Shown piece by piece: positions 35,381-41,124 of a DNA stretch of 41,124 nucleotides. A program made the position numbers and the translations under genes. Origin of the DNA: Limnohabitans sp. (GTDB lineage Bacteria > Pseudomonadota > Gammaproteobacteria > Burkholderiales > Burkholderiaceae_C); assembly GCA_009693505.1 (NCBI GenBank), contig SHXD01000022.1, positions 1 through 41,124 of the forward strand, in the 5' to 3' direction. The first letter of the stretch is position 1. Each line of letters opens with the position of its first letter. Below the pieces are notes generated by a model, which saw only the letters and a list, made by a program, of their open reading frames with translations, did no database searches and was not told where the DNA came from.

Positions 35381-35389
35381 TACTCACAC

Positions 35390-35998
35390 ATGATCAAACT
35401 GTTTGTTGGCCTTGGCAATCCAGGCGCCGAATACGAAGACACTCGCCACAACGCTGGCTTTTGGTGGATCGACGCCTTGGCGCGTGATCTGAATGTGAAC
35501 CTGGTGCCCGATAAAAGCTATTTCGCCAAGGTGGCGCGCACGCAAATCAAAGGCCAAACCGTTTGGCTGCTAGAACCCCAAACTTTCATGAACCTGTCGG
35601 GCAAATCGGTAGGCGCTTTGGCCAAGTTTTTTAAAATTGCGCCGCAGGAAATAATGGTAGCCCATGACGAACTCGATTTAGTGCCCGGTGAAGCCAAGCT
35701 CAAATTTGGAGGCAGCCCTGCTGGCCACAATGGACTTCGCGATATTCACGCCCAATTGGGCACCGGCGATTATTGGCGCCTGCGCTTAGGCATTGGCCAC
35801 CCTGGCGTGAAAGCTGAGGTGATTAACTGGGTGCTCAAAAAACCCATGGCAGATCAACGCGACCTCATTCAAGAAAGCATTACCCGCTCAGTGAAAGCGG
35901 CTGACATGCTGATGCAAGGCGATATGGAAAAGGCCATGGTGCAAATTCACACCAGCAAGCCGCCAAGACCCAAGCCTCCTCGCCCCGAAGGCGTCTAA
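35390..35998 (+). CDS. pth: Peptidyl-tRNA hydrolase
   Basis: The product has 202 residues. [20 protein letters not shown] carries the signature with catalytic His20. [27 protein letters not shown] and [14 protein letters not shown] are the other family motifs. It recycles peptidyl-tRNA released from stalled ribosomes. The C-terminus is a Pro/Lys/Arg-rich tail ([12 protein letters not shown]). ATG 35390 is preferred over an upstream frame because the protein then begins with the conserved [12 protein letters not shown]. Confidence 0.96.
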   Translation: MIKLFVGLGNPGAEYEDTRHNAGFWWIDALARDLNVNLVPDKSYFAKVARTQIKGQTVWLLEPQTFMNLSGKSVGALAKFFKIAPQEIMVAHDELDLVPGEAKLKFGGSPAGHNGLRDIHAQLGTGDYWRLRLGIGHPGVKAEVINWVLKKPMADQRDLIQESITRSVKAADMLMQGDMEKAMVQIHTSKPPRPKPPRPEGV

Positions 35999-36010
35999 GC
36001 CAGTACTTTG

Positions 36011-37212
<1,202 letters not shown>

Positions 37213-37270
37213 TCCAAGCACATTTCAAGCTGCGTCAATCGATCTTTGCTCTCTGAAAGCCTAAGTCAAA

Positions 37271-37894
37271 ATGGCTCAGTATTTTTTCGTTCACCCAGAC
37301 AATCCTCAGCCACGTTTGTTAAAACAAGCTGTGGCATTGCTCAATCAGGGCGGCGTATTGGCAGTCCCCACAGACTCCAGTTATGCGTTGGTTTGTCACA
37401 TGGACGATAAAACTGCCGCCGATCATTTGCGCAAAGTGCGAGGCGTGGACGACAAACATCACCTGACCTTGCTGTGTCGTGATTTAAGTGAATTGGCCAA
37501 CTACGCCAAAGTAGACAACACCCAGTTTCGCTTGCTGAAGCAGGCCACACCAGGCGCCTTTACTTTCATTTTGGAAGCCACCAAAGAAGTGCCCCGCAGA
37601 GTGAGCCATCCGCAACGTAAAACCATTGGCCTGCGTGTGCCTCAGCATGCTGTGTTGCAAGAGCTGCTGACCTTGCATGGCGCACCGCTTTTGGCCACCA
37701 CGCTCATCCCACCCGGAGAGTCTGACCCACTTAACGATCCCGAAGAAATTCGAGATCGCTACGAAAAGCTGATTGCCGGCGTCATTGACGCGGGCGCCTG
37801 TAGCCTTGAGCCCACCACGGTTGTGGACTGCACCGGCGATCACATCGAAGTGGTGCGTCAAGGTTTAGGCGATGTTGCCATATTGGGCTTGTAG
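37271..37894 (+). CDS. yciO: YciO-family Sua5/YrdC-domain protein
   Basis: The product has 207 residues. It has the Sua5/YrdC fold motifs: QAVALLNQGGVLAVPTDSSY, KVRGVDDKHHLTLLCRDLSE, PGAFTFILEAT and KTIGLRVPQH. This is the YciO branch, related to but separate from the TsaC/TsaD-partner enzymes that make threonylcarbamoyl-AMP for t6A. It follows the PHP gene after 58 bases, on the same strand. Confidence 0.9.
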   Translation: MAQYFFVHPDNPQPRLLKQAVALLNQGGVLAVPTDSSYALVCHMDDKTAADHLRKVRGVDDKHHLTLLCRDLSELANYAKVDNTQFRLLKQATPGAFTFILEATKEVPRRVSHPQRKTIGLRVPQHAVLQELLTLHGAPLLATTLIPPGESDPLNDPEEIRDRYEKLIAGVIDAGACSLEPTTVVDCTGDHIEVVRQGLGDVAILGL

Positions 37895-37955
37895 ATCAAG
37901 CTGAGAAAGTTTTAGAAATTTCTAAAAACTTCACGACTCTTTGAGACAATGCGCT

Positions 37956-38612
37956 GTGGACACCACTAACCTCATCCAAACCGTTTCGGTCTATGCCATC
38001 CCGGTGATTTTTGCCATCACGCTGCATGAGGCTGCGCATGGCTATGCTGCCAAATATTTTGGCGACAGCACGGCTTACATGATGGGCCGGGTTACGCTCA
38101 ATCCGTTTTCCCACATTCATTTAGTGGGCACCATCCTATTGCCCTTGCTGCTTTACTTCAGCACCAATGGTGCTTTGCTTTTTGGCTTTGCCAAACCCGT
38201 TCCGGTTGATTTTGGCAATCTGCGTCATCCCAAACGCGACATGGTGTGGGTGGCCTTGGCAGGGCCTGCGTCTAACCTAGTTCAAGCCATTGTGTGGGCA
38301 CTTCTATTTGTGGTCTACACTGACTTTGGCGTCTCAGAAAAGTTTTTCTTGGCCATGTGCAAAGCCGGCGTGCTAAGCAATGTAGTCATGTTCGCTTTCA
38401 ATTTATTCCCACTCCCCCCCTTAGATGGCGGCCGAATTGTGGTGGGCTTGTTGCCTTGGAAACAAGCTTATCAATTTTCTCGCATTGAGCCCTACGGCTT
38501 CTACATCGTCATGGCCTTGGTCATCACGGGCGTGGTCAACCACTTGTGGCTAGACCCCGTCATGAACGCCACGTTTGGACTCATTCAACTCATGTTGAAA
38601 TCTATTTCTTAA
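37956..38612 (+). CDS. Site-2 protease family (M50) membrane metalloprotease
   Basis: The product has about 218 residues and several membrane segments. The zinc motif HExxH is present as LHEAAHG, and the third ligand Asp is in FPLPPLDGGRIV. This small type lacks PDZ and CBS domains and is the FtsH-independent minimal S2P branch with unknown substrate. The start is unsure: GTG 37956 gives VDTTNLIQTV, and a TTG at 37941 would add five residues. trpS begins 11 bases after the stop, so co-transcription is likely. Confidence 0.85.
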   Translation: MDTTNLIQTVSVYAIPVIFAITLHEAAHGYAAKYFGDSTAYMMGRVTLNPFSHIHLVGTILLPLLLYFSTNGALLFGFAKPVPVDFGNLRHPKRDMVWVALAGPASNLVQAIVWALLFVVYTDFGVSEKFFLAMCKAGVLSNVVMFAFNLFPLPPLDGGRIVVGLLPWKQAYQFSRIEPYGFYIVMALVITGVVNHLWLDPVMNATFGLIQLMLKSIS

Positions 38613-38623
38613 AGCTGATTGAT

Positions 38624-39967
38624 ATGACGACAGACTCAAACAAGGTTGCGCGCACTCGCGTTTTAACGGGCATTACCACCACCGGCACGCCGCACTTAGG
38701 TAACTATGTGGGTGCCATTCGCCCTACCGTGCAAGCCAGCCTCAACCCTGCCACACAAGGTTTCTACTTTTTGGCCGACTACCACGCACTCATTAAGTGC
38801 GATGAGCCTGCGCGCATTCAACGCTCTACTTTAGAAATTGCCGCCAGCTGGATTGCCGCAGGCCTTGACCCCGAACGCGTCATGTTTTACCGTCAATCTG
38901 ACATTCCAGAAATTCCAGAACTCACTTGGTTTCTCACCTGCGTCACGGGCAAAGGATTGCTCAATAGAGCACACGCCTACAAAGCATCTGTCGATAAAAA
39001 CAATGTAGCCGGCAACGACCCCGACGCCGATGTGTCTGCTGGTTTGTTCATGTACCCTGTGCTCATGGGCGCCGATATTTTGATGTTCAAGGCACACAAA
39101 GTGCCTGTGGGCCGCGATCAAATTCAGCACATTGAAATGGCGCGCGACATGGCTTCTAGCTTCAACCACTTGTATGGCGAACACTTGGTGTTACCTGAAG
39201 CGGTCATTGAAGAATCTGTGGCGCTGCTGCCTGGCCTGGATGGCCGCAAGATGAGCAAGAGCTATGACAACACCATTCCGCTGTTCTCTTCAAACGCGCA
39301 ACTCAAGAAATTGATCTCAGGCATCGTGACCGATTCACGCGCCCCCGGCGAAGCCAAAGACACCGAAGGCTCAGCGCTGTTTCAAATTTACCAAGCATTT
39401 GCCAGTGCCGAAGAAACCGACGCCCTGGCCAAGTCCTATGCCGATGGCATTGGCTGGGGGGATGCCAAGCAAGTTTTGTTTGAGCGCATTGACCGCGAAG
39501 TGGCGCCCATGCGAGCGCAATACGAAGAACTCATCAGCAACCCAGCCAAAGTAGATGCCATTTTGCTGAAGGGCGCTGCCAAAGCCCGCGAACTGGCCAC
39601 ACCTTTGATCAAAGAGTTGAGACACGCGGTCGGTCTTCGATCCCTGGCCAGTCATGGAGATGCTCAAGTTTCAGCAAAAGCGTCGCGCGCCGCAGTGCCT
39701 TCCTTCAAACAGTACCGTGAGAAGGATGGCCAGTTTTATTTCAAACTCGTCGACCCTCAAGGCACCGTTCTGCTGCAAAGTTTGGGGTTCAACTCACCCA
39801 AGGATGCCGGCTTGGCCATTGCACAATTGCAGCAAGTGGATGCCAAAACGATGACCGACTTAGGAACGCAAATTGGCTTAGGCGAGGGTGTGAAGTTGGC
39901 CGATGTGGCCGCAGCCTTAGAAGCACTGCGTACTGAATTGGCAGAAAAAGCCAAAGCCAAGGGTTAG
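38624..39967 (+). CDS. trpS: Tryptophanyl-tRNA synthetase with C-terminal extension
   Basis: The product has 447 residues, about 100 more than the common bacterial TrpS. The catalytic motifs are TGTPHLGNYVG (HIGH-like) and GRKMSKSYDN (KMSKS). The extension from about residue 350 contains KQYREKDGQFYFKLVDPQG and VLLQSLGFNSPKDAGLAIAQ, which look like a DUF1508/YegP-type beta-sheet unit, followed by a helical tail. ATG 38624 is used; an upstream in-frame ATG at 38546 lies inside the protease gene. The role of the extension is unknown; it may bind tRNA. Confidence 0.94.
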   Translation: MTTDSNKVARTRVLTGITTTGTPHLGNYVGAIRPTVQASLNPATQGFYFLADYHALIKCDEPARIQRSTLEIAASWIAAGLDPERVMFYRQSDIPEIPELTWFLTCVTGKGLLNRAHAYKASVDKNNVAGNDPDADVSAGLFMYPVLMGADILMFKAHKVPVGRDQIQHIEMARDMASSFNHLYGEHLVLPEAVIEESVALLPGLDGRKMSKSYDNTIPLFSSNAQLKKLISGIVTDSRAPGEAKDTEGSALFQIYQAFASAEETDALAKSYADGIGWGDAKQVLFERIDREVAPMRAQYEELISNPAKVDAILLKGAAKARELATPLIKELRHAVGLRSLASHGDAQVSAKASRAAVPSFKQYREKDGQFYFKLVDPQGTVLLQSLGFNSPKDAGLAIAQLQQVDAKTMTDLGTQIGLGEGVKLADVAAALEALRTELAEKAKAKG

Positions 39968-40117
39968 TTCTAAGCCAGTTAGACGGGTTGTAACCCTAAG
40001 GCTTTCTGAATGAATCTGAAAAATCTGTAATAAGTGTTCAAATTTCACAAAAGTTGCTTGATTTGTTGCAGAGTTTGCTGATACTCTCATACTTTAAGTT
40101 TCATTCTTGAGCACACC

Positions 40118-40720
40118 ATGACCGTTTACGTCATTGACGACCACCCCCTGATGCGCGACGCCCTCACCATGCTGGTTCAACGGGTTCGCCCCGGATTGAA
40201 GGTGGTTTCTGTGGCCAAACTGAGCAGTTTGGAAGCCACGGTTGAACGTCAAGGCACACCTGAATTGATTTGTCTCGACCTTAAATTGCCAGATACCTTG
40301 GGCTTGTCGGGCGTGCATGCTGTGAAGGCCAAATTTCCCGATGTCCCCTTGGTGGTGGTTACAGGTTCTGAAGCCAGCGAGTGCGAAGCTGCTTGCCTAG
40401 AAGCCGGTGCCAATTTGTTTTTAGAAAAAGCCAGCCCACCCAATGCGATCATAGAAGGCCTGCGCACTTTTCTTCCCTCTCCAAAGGAAGAAGCTGCAGC
40501 CGAGGGCACTGTGGCTGCGCCCACCAAACTGTCTAAGCGACAGAAGCAATTGATTTTGATGTTGGACCAGGGCCTTAGCAACAAAGACATTGCCGAGAAG
40601 CTCACCATCAGCGAGCACACCGTCAAGGTTCACTTCTGGCGTTTGTTTAGAAGACTTGGCGTGAACAGCCGCACGCAGGCTTTGCACTTTGCCCGCACCA
40701 ACGGCTGGCTTGGTATTTAG
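40118..40720 (+). CDS. Orphan response regulator, NarL/LuxR type
   Basis: The product has 200 residues. The receiver domain has the acidic pair Asp7-Asp8 (VIDDHPLMRDAL), phosphoacceptor Asp54 (LICLDLKLPD) and conserved Lys in LFLEKASPP. The DNA-binding domain is a LuxR helix-turn-helix (KDIAEKLTISEHTVKVHFWR). No sensor kinase gene is adjacent in the window. The 150-bp upstream gap is AT-rich and probably holds its promoter. The stop codon overlaps the stop of the small convergent lipoprotein gene. Confidence 0.9.
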   Translation: MTVYVIDDHPLMRDALTMLVQRVRPGLKVVSVAKLSSLEATVERQGTPELICLDLKLPDTLGLSGVHAVKAKFPDVPLVVVTGSEASECEAACLEAGANLFLEKASPPNAIIEGLRTFLPSPKEEAAAEGTVAAPTKLSKRQKQLILMLDQGLSNKDIAEKLTISEHTVKVHFWRLFRRLGVNSRTQALHFARTNGWLGI

Positions 40721-40881
40721 TCTTTTTTCTTTTTGTTGATGATGTCAGGTGTGACAGCGTCAATCACATTGATCACCGTCTTGCCGGTGTAAATGACGGT
40801 AGAGGCTACTGCATCGGCCACGGCCACAACGGCGCAGCCTTGAAGGCAAAGACAAGCAACAATGGATAATGCGAATTTCAT
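40717..40881 (-). CDS. Small lipoprotein (54 residues)
   Basis: A 54-codon frame begins MKFALSIVACLCLQGC, a signal peptide ending in the lipobox LQGC. The mature part, AVVAVADAVASTVIYTGKTV and then a Lys-rich C-terminus (INKKKKD), resembles small outer-membrane lipoproteins of Proteobacteria. GGAGA lies before the ATG. It shares three bases with the end of the response regulator gene and is convergent to it. The function is unknown. Confidence 0.75.
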   Translation of the reverse strand: MKFALSIVACLCLQGCAVVAVADAVASTVIYTGKTVINVIDAVTPDIINKKKKD

Positions 40882-40929
40882 AGACTGTCTCTCCATCGAA
40901 TTGATTGCAATGTTGCAATTCTAAGGGTT

Positions 40930-41124
40930 TTAACTTTCTACAAATATTCTGGCCTTGCGCGGTGTGAGCACCAAGGTCTCGCCTTCCTGATAGCCCTGCT
41001 CGGCGAAAAAATGAGCCGGTAACTGCGCTTCAATGACAGTGTCTTTGGCAAAGTCATGGTGGTCTATAGGCTCAAACTCTAAACGGGCAATGGGGCCCAC
41101 CACAATGGCGCGGGTGAGTTTGGC
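40930..41124 (-). CDS. cysA: C-terminal end of ABC transporter ATP-binding protein, probably CysA
   Basis: The last 64 codons of a gene that continues beyond the window. The segment VVGPIARLEFEP and the ending ETLVLTPRKARIF are typical of the TOBE-like domain at the end of sulfate/thiosulfate importer ATPases. The ATPase motifs are outside the window, so the assignment is moderate. The upstream part of the gene cannot be judged here. Confidence 0.65.
   Translation of the reverse strand, partial: AKLTRAIVVGPIARLEFEPIDHHDFAKDTVIEAQLPAHFFAEQGYQEGETLVLTPRKARIFVES

Overview
This window looks like a chromosomal segment of a betaproteobacterium of the order Burkholderiales, most likely Comamonadaceae or a close relative. 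The evidence is the gene content and order on the right side: hrcA and nadK divergent, then recN, rapZ, mutY, mutM, a TPR protein, lolB, ispE, tRNA-Gln, prs, ctc-type rplY and pth. Protein sequences such as the CTC-type L25, the YfhL-type ferredoxin and TrpS point the same way. The assignment is by recognition, not by a database search.

Left part (about 1-16,263): a catabolic cluster for nicotinate or a close N-heteroaromatic acid. On the minus strand lie an enamidase-like amidohydrolase, a cupin and an MFS transporter. Divergent from them is a long plus-strand operon: a 6-hydroxynicotinate reductase-like Fe-S protein, a UPF0280/ApbE-like protein, a DUF1185 protein, a complete branched-chain-type ABC importer (binding protein, fused LivH-LivM permease, LivG, LivF), and a two-subunit molybdenum hydroxylase of the NicAB type whose large subunit ends in three c-type heme motifs. 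A second DUF1185 gene closes the cluster, convergent to nicB. The proposed logic is import, then hydroxylation to 6-hydroxynicotinate with electrons going to the respiratory chain, then partial ring reduction and hydrolytic ring opening to 2-formylglutarate. The reduction and hydrolysis steps are known from the fermenter Eubacterium barkeri, so the combination with a respiratory NicAB-type first enzyme is notable. The enzymes after 2-formylglutarate are not visible here.

Middle part (about 16,264-23,790): an esterase next to a Baeyer-Villiger monooxygenase, visibly more AT-rich than its neighbours. A 76-bp piece of the esterase gene recurs at 1890-1965, so near-identical direct repeats bracket the nicotinate cluster. 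Next comes a tRNA-Ile(CAU) gene interrupted by a 252-nt group I intron (19325-19653, minus strand). Its core (P1, P3 to P8, P9 hairpins, terminal G) can be drawn from the sequence and resembles the Azoarcus tRNA-Ile intron. It is followed by an internally deleted metallo-beta-lactamase-fold pseudogene, a LexA-controlled umuDC operon, and 4-hydroxyphenylpyruvate dioxygenase with a VOC-family protein.

Right part (about 23,819-41,124): mostly housekeeping genes for heat-shock regulation, NADP synthesis, recombination and oxidative-damage repair, outer-membrane lipoprotein sorting, isoprenoid and PRPP synthesis, and translation. It continues with a ferredoxin, a PHP phosphoesterase, YciO, a small M50 protease and TrpS with a C-terminal extra domain. 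The end holds an orphan LuxR-type response regulator, a very small lipoprotein gene overlapping its stop codon, and the 3' end of an ABC transporter ATPase, probably CysA. No CRISPR array, rRNA, transposase or integrase gene was seen.
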